Positions 54,801-63,494 of a stretch of DNA of 64,000 bases are shown one piece after another. Each line of letters begins with the position of its first letter. The first letter of the stretch is position 1. The stretch comes from Streptomyces viridochromogenes. GTDB taxonomy: Bacteria > Actinomycetota > Actinomycetes > Streptomycetales > Streptomycetaceae. The stretch is from the NCBI RefSeq assembly GCF_001270495.1, contig NZ_LGUR01000257.1, forward strand, positions 20,455 through 84,454, written 5' to 3'. Made by a program: the position numbers and the translations under genes. Under the pieces are notes generated by a model, which was given only the letters and a program-made list of their open reading frames with translations, did no database searches and had not been told where the DNA came from.

Positions 54801-55880
54801 ATGGCCGACACCTCCCTTGACCTCACGCTGGACGCCGCGAAGCTCACCGCGCAGCTCGTCGACTTCCCCTCCGTCAGCGGTACCGAGCAGCCCCTCGCGG
54901 ACGCCGTCGAGACCGCCCTGCGCGCCCTGCCGCATCTGACGGTCGACCGGTACGGCAACAACGTCGTGGCCCGTACGAACCTGGGCCGGCCGGAGCGTGT
55001 GATCCTCGCCGGCCATATCGACACGGTGCCGATCGCGGACAACGTCCCGTCGAGGCTGGACGAGGACGGCGTCCTGTGGGGCTGCGGAACCTGCGACATG
55101 AAGTCCGGCGTCGCGGTCCAGCTGCGCATCGCCGCGACGGTCCCGTCCCCCAACCGCGACCTGACCTTCGTGTTCTACGACAACGAAGAGGTGACCGCGG
55201 AGCTCAACGGCCTCAAGCACATCTCCGAGGCTCGCCCCGAGTGGCTGGAGGGCGACTTCGCGGTGCTCCTGGAGCCGTCGGACGGCGAGGTCGAGGGCGG
55301 CTGCCAGGGCACGCTCAGGGTGCTCCTCAAGACCAGGGGCGAACGCGCCCACTCCGCGCGCAGCTGGATGGGCTCGAACGCGATCCACGCCGCGGCCCCG
55401 ATCCTGGCCCGCCTGGCCTCGTACGAACCGCGCTACCCGGTGATCGACGGCCTGGAGTACCGCGAGGGCCTGAACGCGGTCGGCATCAAGGGCGGTGTGG
55501 CCGGCAACGTCATCCCCGACGAATGCGTGGTGACCGTCAACTTCCGCTACGCGCCGGACCGTACCGAGGAGGAGGCCGTCGCGCACGTCCGTGAGGTCTT
55601 CGCCGACTGCGGGGTCGAGGAGTTCGTGGTGGACGACCACAGCGGTGGCGCGCTGCCGGGCCTGTCCCACCCGGCGGCAGCGGCGTTCATGGCGGCGGTC
55701 GGAGGGATCGCCCGCCCCAAGTACGGCTGGACGGACGTCTCCCGCTTCTCGTCCCTGGGCATCCCGGCCGTCAACTACGGCCCCGGCAACCCGCACTTGG
55801 CGCACAAGCGGGACGAACGCGTCGAGACGGCGAAGATCCTCGCGGGCGAGGAGCGGCTGAGGGCATGGCTCACGGCGTAG
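54801..55880 (+). CDS. dapE: Succinyl-diaminopimelate desuccinylase DapE
   Basis: A 359-residue M20-family zinc hydrolase that removes succinate from N-succinyl-LL-DAP, giving LL-DAP for lysine and peptidoglycan. Metal and catalytic blocks are [13 protein letters not shown] (His and catalytic Asp), [18 protein letters not shown] (Glu pair) and the late His in [11 protein letters not shown]. The start ATG has no good ribosome site but lies seven bases after TAGGGT, so the transcript may be leaderless. It is divergent from the lytic-enzyme-like gene. Confidence 0.94.
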   Translation: MADTSLDLTLDAAKLTAQLVDFPSVSGTEQPLADAVETALRALPHLTVDRYGNNVVARTNLGRPERVILAGHIDTVPIADNVPSRLDEDGVLWGCGTCDMKSGVAVQLRIAATVPSPNRDLTFVFYDNEEVTAELNGLKHISEARPEWLEGDFAVLLEPSDGEVEGGCQGTLRVLLKTRGERAHSARSWMGSNAIHAAAPILARLASYEPRYPVIDGLEYREGLNAVGIKGGVAGNVIPDECVVTVNFRYAPDRTEEEAVAHVREVFADCGVEEFVVDDHSGGALPGLSHPAAAAFMAAVGGIARPKYGWTDVSRFSSLGIPAVNYGPGNPHLAHKRDERVETAKILAGEERLRAWLTA

Positions 55881-56028
55881 CGACGCGGGACAGGGCGGGG
55901 CAGGAGGGGCCGCCGGGACACCGCTTCACGGCGGTCATGCTCACGTCCCCCGTCCGTAACCCGCGTGGATCTACGCTGAGGTAGAACGACCTGCAACACT
56001 CGCAGGCCCCGCAGCGGAGGGAGCGCAC

Positions 56029-56787
56029 ATGGCTACCGGCAACCCCGAGGGGAAGAAGCAGCCACCGTCGGAGCAGCGTCTGGGCCCGGTGATCCGGAGG
56101 CGGGGCCAGGTGACGGCGAGTACGACCGACCAGCGACTGCTGGACGCGGGCGGGCCCTCCGACTGGGTCCACACCGACCCCTGGCGGGTCCTGCGCATCC
56201 AGTCGGAGTTCATCGAGGGCTTCGGCACCCTCGCCGAACTCCCGGCGGCGATCAGCGTCTTCGGTTCGGCCCGCACACCGGTCGACTCTCCCGAGTACGA
56301 CGCCGGAGTCCGCCTCGGCCGAGGCCTGGTCGAGGCCGGCTTCGCGGTGATCACCGGCGGTGGCCCCGGTGCCATGGAAGCGGCCAACAAGGGCGCCTGC
56401 GAGGCGGGCGGCATCTCGGTCGGCCTCGGCATCGAGCTGCCCTTCGAGCAGGGCCTCAACCCCTATGTCGACATCGGCCTGAACTTCCGGTACTTCTTCG
56501 TCCGCAAGATGATGTTCGTCAAGTACGCCCAGGGCTTCGTGGTCCTCCCCGGCGGCCTCGGCACCCTCGACGAACTCTTCGAGGCCCTCACCCTCGTCCA
56601 GACCCAGAAGGTCACCCGCTTCCCGATCGTCCTCTTCGGCAGCGAGTACTGGGGCGGCCTGGTCGACTGGCTCCAGAACACCCTGATCGCCCAGGGCAAG
56701 GCCTCCGAGAAGGACCTGCTCCTGTTCCACGTCACGGACGAGGTGGAGGAGGCGGTGGCGCTGGTGTCGAAGGAGGCGGGGCGCTAG
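56029..56787 (+). CDS. LOG-family protein (TIGR00730), cytokinin-riboside phosphoribohydrolase-like
   Basis: A 252-residue Rossmann-fold protein. The family signatures GGGPGAMEAANKGA and PGGLGTLDELFE are both present; the latter is the nucleotide monophosphate phosphoribohydrolase active-site motif with the catalytic Glu. An Arg/Lys-rich N-terminal extension of about 50 residues precedes the fold. GGAGGGAG stands 6 nt before the ATG. The equivalent gene also follows dapE in mycobacteria (Rv1205 region). Physiological substrate uncertain. Confidence 0.88.
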   Translation: MATGNPEGKKQPPSEQRLGPVIRRRGQVTASTTDQRLLDAGGPSDWVHTDPWRVLRIQSEFIEGFGTLAELPAAISVFGSARTPVDSPEYDAGVRLGRGLVEAGFAVITGGGPGAMEAANKGACEAGGISVGLGIELPFEQGLNPYVDIGLNFRYFFVRKMMFVKYAQGFVVLPGGLGTLDELFEALTLVQTQKVTRFPIVLFGSEYWGGLVDWLQNTLIAQGKASEKDLLLFHVTDEVEEAVALVSKEAGR

Positions 56788-56855
56788 CGCTGCGCTTGAG
56801 CCGGGTCCCGCACGCCTCAGGCGACGTGGCTTCTTGGCGCCGGTCCGCGCACCTC

Positions 56856-57007
56856 CAGCCCGTCCGGTGTTCGAGGACGAGTACAGCCGTCCCCAGCCCC
56901 CGCCCACCGGCGGGGGCGATCTTTCAGCCCGTCCGGTGTTCGAGGACGAGGCCCTTCGGGCCGGGGCGGCACCCCCCTGGCGGGGTCGAAGGGGCGGCAG
57001 CCCCTTC
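56856..57007. repeat. Intergenic repeat cluster with two 26-bp direct copies
   Basis: CAGCCCGTCCGGTGTTCGAG plus GACGAG occurs exactly at 56856-56881 and 56925-56950. Between and after them lie hairpins: a CCCCCGCC/GGCGGGGG stem near 56899-56918, GGCCC-TTC-GGGCC at 56950-56962 and GAAGGGGC/GCCCCTTC at 56988-57007. The unit is a familiar Streptomyces intergenic element. It fills most of the 262-bp gap between two convergent genes and probably terminates both. Confidence 0.75.
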
Positions 57008-57049
57008 AGAGGATGGGACGGGTAGGGGCGGCGGGGGCGAGAAAAACGG

Positions 57050-57910
57050 CTAGGCCAACCCCCGCCGCGCCACCGCCGGAGCCCGACGCCCCGCGATCGA
57101 CGCCACCATCTCCAGCACCTGCCGCGTCTCCGCCACCTCATGCACCCGGTACACCTGCGCCCCCAACCACGCCGACACCGCAGTGGTAGCCAACGTCCCC
57201 ACCACCCGCTCCTTCACGGGCTTGTCCAACGTCTCCCCGACGAAGTCCTTGTTGGACAGCGACACCAACACCGGCCACCCCGTCGACACCATCTCCCCCA
57301 ACCGCCGCGTCGCCTCAAGACTGTGCCGCGTGTTCTTCCCGAAGTCATGCCCGGGATCGATCATGATCGACTCCCGCGGAACCCCCAGCTCCAGCGCCCG
57401 CTCCGCCAACCCCACGGTCACCCGCAGAATGTCGGCCATGACGTCGTCGTACGCCACCCGATGCGGCCGGGTCCGAGGCTCCGCACCCCCGGCATGGGTA
57501 CACACCAACCCCACCCCGTACCGCGCGGCGACCTCCGCCAGCCCCGGATCCACCCCACCCCACGCGTCGTTCAGCAGATCCGCCCCGGCCTCGCACACCG
57601 CCGCGCCGACCTCGGCCCGCCAGGTGTCCACGCTGATCACGACATCCGGGAAGCGCCGCCGCACCTCGGCCACGAACCCGACCGTCCGTCGCGCCTCCTC
57701 CTCGGCGGACACCTCTTCTCCCGGCCCGGCCTTCACCCCACCGATGTCGATGATGGCCGCGCCCTCCGCCACCGCCTGCTCCACGCGCGCGAGGGCCGGC
57801 TCGTCCCGGAACGTCGCCCCTTGGTCGTAGAAGGAGTCCGGGGTCCGGTTCACGATCGCCATGATCACCGGCTCATGCGCGTCGAACTCACGCCTGCCCA
57901 GCCTGAGCAT
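57050..57910 (-). CDS. Dihydropteroate synthase-like protein, FolP2 type
   Basis: A 286-residue TIM-barrel protein of the pterin-binding family. It shows MAIVNRTPDSFYDQGATF (family NxTPDSF), IIDIGG, ISVDTWR and NDAWGG, then DPGHDFGKN and VSLSNKDFVG. The second-half loops differ from housekeeping FolP, as in the actinobacterial FolP2 group, whose members may not make dihydropteroate. The neighbourhood (LOG gene, small DivIVA-like gene, tag) matches the mycobacterial folP2 locus. Start ATG lies in a 139-bp divergent spacer. Confidence 0.85.
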   Translation of the reverse strand: MLRLGRREFDAHEPVIMAIVNRTPDSFYDQGATFRDEPALARVEQAVAEGAAIIDIGGVKAGPGEEVSAEEEARRTVGFVAEVRRRFPDVVISVDTWRAEVGAAVCEAGADLLNDAWGGVDPGLAEVAARYGVGLVCTHAGGAEPRTRPHRVAYDDVMADILRVTVGLAERALELGVPRESIMIDPGHDFGKNTRHSLEATRRLGEMVSTGWPVLVSLSNKDFVGETLDKPVKERVVGTLATTAVSAWLGAQVYRVHEVAETRQVLEMVASIAGRRAPAVARRGLA

Positions 57911-58049
57911 CCCCTGTGACCTCTCCTTGTGTGTCCTGGCACGTCCTGGCCTTTCGGCCGCCTGCGACCCTAACTGTCAGAGTCGCATGGCACGATCGGA
58001 CCCTGACAGATTCGACCGCTCGCATTCACCGACCATGGGGGCCACCGCG

Positions 58050-58406
58050 ATGGTTATGTTCTTGTTCCTGGTCGTCGCGCTGGCCGTCGTGGTCGCCGCG
58101 GTGACACTCGCCGTGGTGGGCGGTGGAGAGGGCGACGGCCCGCTGCCGGAGGCCGCGCCCGAGCGCCTCCAGGACCTGCTGCCGCTGGACCGCCCGATCG
58201 ACCGCACGGACATCGACAGCCTCCGCTTCCCGCTGGCCGCCCGCGGCTACCGCATGTCCGACGTCGACGACGCCCTCAGCCGCCTCGGCGCCGAGCTCGC
58301 CGAGCGCGACGCCCGGATCGCCGATCTGGAGTCCGCGCTGGCCGGTGCGCAGACGTCCGGCGGCCATGCGCCGATGGACAAGCCCGCCCAGGAGGACCAG
58401 CAGTGA
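58050..58406 (+). CDS. Small membrane protein with DivIVA-like segment
   Basis: A 118-residue protein: one N-terminal membrane helix (MFLFLVVALAVVVAAVTLAVV), a linker, and LRFPLAARGYRMSDVDDALSRL, which resembles the DivIVA N-terminal lipid-binding motif, followed by a short coiled coil (ELAERDARIADLESAL). ATG 58050 has GGGGG 8 nt upstream; ATG 58035 is possible. Its stop overlaps the tag gene. The mycobacterial counterpart sits in the same place (Rv1209). Confidence 0.78.
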   Translation: MVMFLFLVVALAVVVAAVTLAVVGGGEGDGPLPEAAPERLQDLLPLDRPIDRTDIDSLRFPLAARGYRMSDVDDALSRLGAELAERDARIADLESALAGAQTSGGHAPMDKPAQEDQQ

Positions 58407-58990
58407 GCGACGGTACGGCCCTCGCAGGTCCGGACGGCGCCCTGCGCTGCCCCTGGGCCCTGTCCACCCCGGACTACGTCACGTACCACGACGAGGAGTG
58501 GGGCCGCCCGGTCCGCGGCGACGACGCCCTGTTCGAACGCCTCAGCCTGGAGGCATTCCAGTCGGGCCTGTCCTGGATCACGATCCTGCGCCGCCGCGAG
58601 GGCTTCCGGGCCGCCTTCGCGGGCTTCGAGATCGCCAAGGTCGCGACCTTCACGGACACCGACCGGGACCGCCTCCTCGCGGACGCGGGCATCATCCGCA
58701 ACCGGGCGAAGATCGACGCGACTCTCGCGAACGCCCGCGTGCTGGCCGACTGGACCCAGGGCGACCTGGACGAACTGATCTGGTCCCACGCCCCGGACCC
58801 GGCCACCCGCCCGGTGCCGAAGACCCTGGCCGACGTCCCCGCGGTCACACCCGAATCGACGGCCCTCTCCAAGGCCCTGAAGAAGAGGGGCCTGCGCTTC
58901 GTGGGCCCGACGACGGCCTACGCCCTGATGCAGGCGTGCGGCCTGGTCGACGATCACCTGGAGACCTGCGTGGCGCGAAGCGCCCCTTGA
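58403..58990 (+). CDS. tag: DNA-3-methyladenine glycosylase I
   Basis: A 195-residue base-excision repair enzyme of the Tag family that removes 3-methyladenine. The signature CPWALSTPDYVTYHDEEWGRP opens the protein and LSLEAFQSGLSWITILRRREGF carries the conserved helix. The late zinc-site block is partly represented by DDHLETC. The GTG overlaps the preceding stop and has GGAGGA upstream. An intergenic repeat copy starts at its stop codon. Confidence 0.92.
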   Translation: MSDGTALAGPDGALRCPWALSTPDYVTYHDEEWGRPVRGDDALFERLSLEAFQSGLSWITILRRREGFRAAFAGFEIAKVATFTDTDRDRLLADAGIIRNRAKIDATLANARVLADWTQGDLDELIWSHAPDPATRPVPKTLADVPAVTPESTALSKALKKRGLRFVGPTTAYALMQACGLVDDHLETCVARSAP

Positions 58991-59063
58991 GGGGTGCGGG
59001 GCTGTGTCGATGTGCGGCTCCGCCGCGGGGCGCGATCGACCACGACGAACCGCAACCCCCGAC
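58989..59063. repeat. Dispersed intergenic repeat, copy 3
   Basis: Third copy of the element at 36558 and 49035, more diverged: GAGGGGTGCGGGG, GCGGC-TCC-GCCGC hairpin, then GGGGCGCGATCGACCACGAC. It fills the 91-bp gap between convergent tag and enoyl-CoA hydratase genes. Confidence 0.65.
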
Positions 59064-59081
59064 GGTGAAGTAGTCCCGAAC

Positions 59082-59885
59082 TCACCGACCCAGGTACTTC
59101 GGCTTCTCCTTGTTGACGAAAGCCCGCACCGCAATCGCGTGGTCCTCGGAAGACCCCGCCCGAGTCTGGAGCTCGTCCTCCTTCTCCAACGTCTCCTCAA
59201 GCGAGTGCGACAGCCCGAACGCCACCGCCTCCTTGATCGCCCCGTACGCCACAGTCGGTCCCTCGGCCAGGGCTCGCGCCACCTTCTCGGCCTCGGCCCG
59301 CAGCTCAGCGGACGGGACGAGACGGTTCGCGATACCCAGCTCGTACGCCTCCTGCGCCTTGATGTTCCGCGGGAAGAGCAGCAGGTCAGTGGCGCGACCC
59401 GGCCCCACCACCCGAGGCAGCGTCCACGAGATCCCGGAGTCCGCGGTCAGCGCGACCCCCGCGAACGACGTGTTGAAGGCAGCCGTATCCGCCACCACCC
59501 GATAGTCCGCGGCCAGCGCGAACCCGAATCCGGCCCCCGCCGCGACCCCGTTCACCCCGGCCACCACAGGCTTGCCCATCCCGGCCAGCGCCAGCGTGAT
59601 CGGGTTGTAGTGCTCGCGCACCGTGCTCATCGTCTGCCGCGACCCCGTCTCCCGGTCGGAGACCAGCAGCCCGATGTGCTCCTTGAGGTCCTGCCCGACG
59701 CAGAAGGCCCGGTCCCCGGCGGCGGTCAGCAGCACCGCTCGCACCGCGCTGTCGTCCGCCGCGGAGCGCACCGCGTCCCGCAGGGCGACCTTGGTCTCGA
59801 CGTTCAGCGCGTTCATCGCCTCGGGGCGGTTCAGCGTGATCGTCGCGAGTCCGTCACTCACCTCGTAGAGCACGGTGTCGGCCAT
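59082..59885 (-). CDS. Enoyl-CoA hydratase/isomerase family protein
   Basis: A 267-residue crotonase-fold protein. The CoA-binding block FCVGQDLKEH and oxyanion-hole block GVNGVAAGAGFGFALAADYR are clear. The catalytic region reads FAGVALTADSGISWTLPRVVG, with Asp rather than the second hydratase Glu; this resembles PaaG-type isomerases. A GGAGGGG ribosome site precedes the ATG. Substrate unknown. Confidence 0.88.
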   Translation of the reverse strand: MADTVLYEVSDGLATITLNRPEAMNALNVETKVALRDAVRSAADDSAVRAVLLTAAGDRAFCVGQDLKEHIGLLVSDRETGSRQTMSTVREHYNPITLALAGMGKPVVAGVNGVAAGAGFGFALAADYRVVADTAAFNTSFAGVALTADSGISWTLPRVVGPGRATDLLLFPRNIKAQEAYELGIANRLVPSAELRAEAEKVARALAEGPTVAYGAIKEAVAFGLSHSLEETLEKEDELQTRAGSSEDHAIAVRAFVNKEKPKYLGR

Positions 59886-60261
59886 GGAGTGTCCCCTCCG
59901 TCGTCACGGCTTGGGCGTACCGGTCGGTAGGCGCCTGTCTGAGGACAGCATGGCGGAGATCATCGACAACGGCCCTGACCGGAGGTGTGACCTGCGTCAA
60001 AGAATTCCTGTCCGGTTCCGTTCTGCGGAAGTGAGTGCGGCGGCGCAGTATCGCAGTCACATCGCCGAATTGAGTGGTTTTGCTCGCGCGCGTTGCCCAA
60101 GCGATGCCGACTGATGTTGGTCATCGGGTCCTGAGATGCGGGATAATGGCTGGGAAGCAATGTGTTCGATGCCGGTGTCGCGTGTCTCATGCCAGACACA
60201 CGTGCCCTCCCATGGGGCCGTCGGCTTTGACGATGAGCTGGTTTCAGGAAGGGGAACGAGC
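59886..60261. promoter_or_regulatory. Divergent spacer before the DUF3117 gene
   Basis: No gene seen in these 376 bp. A candidate rightward promoter is TTGGTC (60117-60122) with GATAAT (60142-60147), spacing 19 bp. The leftward hydratase start is at 59885. No RNA gene was recognised. Confidence 0.4.
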
Positions 60262-60429
60262 ATGGCGGCCATGAAGCCGCGGACGGGCGATGGCCCGCTC
60301 GAGGTGACCAAGGAGGGGCGGGGCATCGTCATGCGCGTTCCGCTCGAAGGCGGCGGTCGGCTCGTCGTCGAGCTGACCCCTGACGAGGCCGACGCGCTCG
60401 GCGACGCCCTCAAGAAGGTCGTCGGCTGA
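60262..60429 (+). CDS. DUF3117 small conserved protein
   Basis: A 55-residue protein, very strongly conserved in actinobacteria, starting MAAMKPRTGDGPLEVTKEGR and ending in a short helix DEADALGDALKKVV. No catalytic residues. The ATG has AAGGGG about 7 nt upstream. It occupies the place of mycobacterial Rv1211, downstream of tag. Function unknown. Confidence 0.88.
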   Translation: MAAMKPRTGDGPLEVTKEGRGIVMRVPLEGGGRLVVELTPDEADALGDALKKVVG

Positions 60430-60505
60430 CGCGGAAGCGACCATACCCTTTCGGTGACCCCGGCATCCCCCATGGTGCCGGGGTCGCTGTTTCCCCGGTG
60501 TGCGG

Positions 60506-60589
60506 GCGGCGTACCGACGGTTGTCCGTGGCGGACGGACGGTTGTATGTGGCGTACGGTCGGCGGTACGCGGCGTACGGTCGGCGGTCC
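60506..60589. repeat. Four tandem copies of a 21-bp repeat
   Basis: Units 60506-60526, 60527-60547, 60548-60568 and 60569-60589; the last two share GGCGTACGGTCGGCGGT exactly and the first two are more diverged. The array ends two bases before the stop codon of the leftward O-methyltransferase, in its 3' flank. Confidence 0.75.
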
Positions 60590-60591
60590 GT

Positions 60592-61224
60592 CTACCGCTT
60601 GACCGCGCACAGCAGCCCGTCACCGACCGGCAGCAGCGACGGCACCAGCTCCTGGCTCTCGCGCACCGCGCGCAGCAGTTCCCGGATCCGTATGACCTCG
60701 GTGGGCTGCGGGCCCGAGTCCACCGTGCGGCCGTTGGCGAAGACGCCCTCGAAGACGACGAGGCCACCGGGGCGCAGCAGGCGCAACGATTCAGCGAGAT
60801 AGTCGAGGAACTCGAGCCGGTCGCCGTCACAGAAGACGAGGTCGTAACCGGCGTCCGCGAGGCGGGGCAGCACGTCGAGGGCGCGGCCCGGGATGAAGCG
60901 GGCGCGGTTGCTGGCGAAGCCGGAGGCGCGGAAGGCCTGGCGGGCGAACTGCTGGTGCTCGGGTTCCGGGTCGACCGTGGTCAGGACGCCGTCGGGGCGC
61001 ATGCCGTGCAGGAGGTGGATGCCGGAGACGCCGGTGCCGGTACCGATCTCAGCCACCGCCTTCGCGTCCACCGAGGCGGCCAGCAATCGCAGCGCGGCGC
61101 CCGTGCCGGGCGACACCGAGCGCAGTCCCGCCTCACGGGCCCGGTCACGGGCCCAGCGCAGGACTTCGTCCTCGGCGACGTAGGCGTCGGCGAACGCCCA
61201 GCTCGTCTGCCGGTTGCCGGTAAT
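60592..61224 (-). CDS. O-methyltransferase (class I SAM, COMT-like), probable ATT start
   Basis: A 210-residue methyltransferase. The SAM loop is AVAEIGTGTGVSGIHLL, followed by VDPEPEHQQFA, and the later FCDGDRLEFLDYL and PGGLVVFEGVF complete the O-methyltransferase family 3 pattern. The first ATG/GTG is GTG 61116, but homology-like sequence (TGNRQTSWAFADAYVAEDEVL) continues upstream in frame to an ATT at 61224. AGGAG lies 6 nt before that ATT and no other start or stop intervenes, so ATT is taken as the start. It is divergent from sigE, as in mycobacteria (Rv1220c). Confidence 0.85.
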   Translation of the reverse strand: MTGNRQTSWAFADAYVAEDEVLRWARDRAREAGLRSVSPGTGAALRLLAASVDAKAVAEIGTGTGVSGIHLLHGMRPDGVLTTVDPEPEHQQFARQAFRASGFASNRARFIPGRALDVLPRLADAGYDLVFCDGDRLEFLDYLAESLRLLRPGGLVVFEGVFANGRTVDSGPQPTEVIRIRELLRAVRESQELVPSLLPVGDGLLCAVKR

Positions 61225-61453
61225 GACCCTCTCCTGTCCCCGTGGTTGCCTGGGCGTGACTGTATCCGTTACGGGCGGGAACCCGCAGATGGGACCGGGC
61301 GTTTAGAGGGGTGGGAAGACGAGCGGGGGGACACAGTTGGATCACGATGCCGAGCGGGGCCGCGAGCAAGTGCTGACGCAGGCGCATCAGCCGTGTCAGC
61401 CCAGATCAAATTCTCGTAAAACCGCTTATCCGGAGCTAACGGGCGAGGTGGCT

Positions 61454-62224
61454 ATGGTAGGGGCTCCACTGGACACCACCAGAGCTGACAGGGGAGGTGC
61501 GGCTGCGCCTGTGGATCGGGGAGGAGTGCTGCGGCGCTTTCTCGGATCGGCGGGTAGGCCGAAATCCGTGAACGACACCGCTGACCACAGCCACGCCGGC
61601 GACTACGCCCAGACCGCGACCTTCTCCACCGACGCGGACGGGCAGGCGTGGACTCCGCCCACCTGGGAGGAGATCGTCAGCACGCACAGCGGCCGCGTCT
61701 ACCGACTGGCGTACCGCCTCACCGGCAACCAGCACGACGCCGAGGACCTGACGCAGGAAGTCTTCGTCCGCGTCTTCCGCTCCCTGTCCACGTACACGCC
61801 GGGCACCTTCGAGGGCTGGCTGCACCGCATCACCACGAACCTCTTCCTGGACATGGTCCGTCGTAAGCAGCGCATCCGCTTCGACGCGCTGGGCGATGAC
61901 GCGGCCGAGCGGCTGCCCAGCAAGGAGCCCACGCCCCAGCAGGTCTTCAACGACGCGCACTTCGACGCCGACGTCCAGCAGGCCCTCGACACGCTCGCGC
62001 CGGAGTTCCGCGCCGCGGTCGTCCTGTGCGACATCGAAGGACTGTCGTACGAGGAGATCGCCGCGACCCTGGGCGTCAAGCTCGGCACCGTCCGGTCCCG
62101 TATCCACCGCGGGCGCTCGCAGCTGCGCAAGGCCCTCGCCCACCGCTCCCCGGAGGCGCGCGCCGAGCGTCGCTCCTTCGTCCCGCGTGTGGCAGCTCTG
62201 GGGGGAGGGGGCGCGACCGCGTGA
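61454..62224 (+). CDS. sigE: ECF sigma factor, SigE type
   Basis: A 256-residue extracytoplasmic-function sigma factor. Region 2 reads [29 protein letters not shown], and region 4 [33 protein letters not shown] basic, disordered N-terminal 70 residues precede region 2, as in the mycobacterial SigE. ATG 61454 has GAGGTGG upstream. The stop overlaps the anti-sigma gene. The gene set O-methyltransferase, sigma, anti-sigma, HtrA equals Rv1220c-Rv1223, so this is that SigE and not S. coelicolor sigma-E of the cse operon. Confidence 0.9.
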   Translation: MVGAPLDTTRADRGGAAAPVDRGGVLRRFLGSAGRPKSVNDTADHSHAGDYAQTATFSTDADGQAWTPPTWEEIVSTHSGRVYRLAYRLTGNQHDAEDLTQEVFVRVFRSLSTYTPGTFEGWLHRITTNLFLDMVRRKQRIRFDALGDDAAERLPSKEPTPQQVFNDAHFDADVQQALDTLAPEFRAAVVLCDIEGLSYEEIAATLGVKLGTVRSRIHRGRSQLRKALAHRSPEARAERRSFVPRVAALGGGGATA

Positions 62225-63189
62225 GTGGCACTCGACCCAACCCCGCCGAACGGCTCCTGGCCGAGCAGCACCTTGGCGACCGACTCTCCGCCCTCGTCGA
62301 CGGAGAGCTCGGTCATGAGACGCGTGAACGCGTCCTGGCCCACCTGGCGACCTGCGCCAGGTGCAAGTCCGAGGTCGACGCCCAGCGTCGGCTGAAGAAC
62401 GTCTTCGCGGAGGCGGCCCCGCCGCCTCCCTCCGAGAGTTTCCTGGCCCGCCTTCAGGGCCTCCCCGGGGGAGGTGACCTGGACGGCGGTGGCTCGCCGC
62501 TGGGCGGGGGAGGATTCGGCGGACTGTCCGGACGGCCGGGCAGCACGGGGGCGTTCGGAGTGAGGCGGAGCGACCGCTTCGAGTTCGGATACGTCCCTTC
62601 GCGTGCGCACGCGGCCACGTTCCCCGCCTCCGGCAGTGGCTTCCGCACCCACCCCGTGGGCCGTCATGACGCCGATCGCTCGTCGTCCTCCCGGATGCGG
62701 TTCGCGTTCGTCGCGGCGGGCGCGGTGTCGCTGGCCGCCATCGCGCTGGGCGGCGTCACGTCGAGCGTGCCGACCGACGCGGAGGCCCGCGGCGGCTCGG
62801 GATCAGGCAGCAATGTGACGCCGGCGCGGACACAGGGCACCGGCGCCGCGACGACACCCGAGAACCAGCGCCGTCGCGCGGTCGGCCCACTGCTCGCGCA
62901 GGGGCAGGGGACTTCCGACACCCCGGTGGCCCCGACCGAGGTGTCGGCGCCTCTTCTGCCCGGTATGCCGGCGCAACCCGCCGACCAGGATCTGCACACC
63001 CTGACGGCGCCCGTGGTGGCCGGCGCGGCCGCCATGTCCCCTCTGATACGCCCGCTCAGCGCCAACCCGCCGCTCGCCCTGACCGCGTGGTCCACGACCC
63101 CCGGGATCACGGCGACCCCCGATCTGCTCGCCGCATCCGTCCCCGACACGACCTCGTCCCCCTCCGCCTCTCCGGCCACCGGCCCCTGA
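62221..63189 (+). CDS. Zinc-type anti-sigma factor (RseA-like)
   Basis: A 322-residue membrane protein expected to bind and silence the upstream sigma factor. The cytoplasmic anti-sigma domain has the zinc motif HxxxCxxC (H41, C45, C48 in [10 protein letters not shown]). A Gly-rich linker precedes one membrane helix ([19 protein letters not shown], about residue 165), and a Pro/Thr-rich extracellular part ends the protein. The GTG overlaps the sigma stop (GTGA), giving stoichiometric co-translation. The HtrA protease encoded next could degrade it under envelope stress. Confidence 0.88.
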   Translation: MSGTRPNPAERLLAEQHLGDRLSALVDGELGHETRERVLAHLATCARCKSEVDAQRRLKNVFAEAAPPPPSESFLARLQGLPGGGDLDGGGSPLGGGGFGGLSGRPGSTGAFGVRRSDRFEFGYVPSRAHAATFPASGSGFRTHPVGRHDADRSSSSRMRFAFVAAGAVSLAAIALGGVTSSVPTDAEARGGSGSGSNVTPARTQGTGAATTPENQRRRAVGPLLAQGQGTSDTPVAPTEVSAPLLPGMPAQPADQDLHTLTAPVVAGAAAMSPLIRPLSANPPLALTAWSTTPGITATPDLLAASVPDTTSSPSASPATGP

Positions 63190-63494
63190 CCCGACCTCTG
63201 CGCAGCGGCCCACGAACCTGATTGAATCCGGGGTGGGCCGCGCGTCGTGTCTGTCGGCCCAGATGGGGGAGGTAGCACGGGGTCGCCCGGTTCCCTGAGG
63301 GAACCTGAGTGCGGCAGCGCAGAGTTGAGTAGGCATTCGGGCGCCGGGGCGTTCCCGGTGGCGGCCTGCCGTGAAACCAGGGATCACCTGCGTCCGCTTG
63401 CGCCGACGCAGCACCGTCCGACTGTCCGAGCGGATGCGGCCCAGAGCGAAGCGTCCTACTCGAGCAACGGTCGGCAGCGAGCAGGAAGCAGAGC
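63190..63494 (+). promoter_or_regulatory. htrA upstream region with GGAAC-type promoter and palindrome
   Basis: The 305-bp spacer contains GGTTCCC-TGA-GGGAACC (63289-63305), a perfect 7-bp inverted repeat. Its right arm supplies GGAAC (63300-63304), which with GTT at 63324-63326 (19-bp spacer) resembles an ECF SigE-type promoter. No gene was found in the rest. Confidence 0.45.

Noticed and set aside
56856..56950. CRISPR-like repeat pair
   Set aside because: Only two copies, one 43-bp spacer and hairpins typical of Streptomyces intergenic elements; no cas gene.
60057..60830. 257-codon minus-strand frame across the DUF3117 gene
   Set aside because: It crosses a promoter-like spacer, a conserved gene and the 21-bp tandem repeats, and its translation is low-complexity Ser/Arg/Pro.
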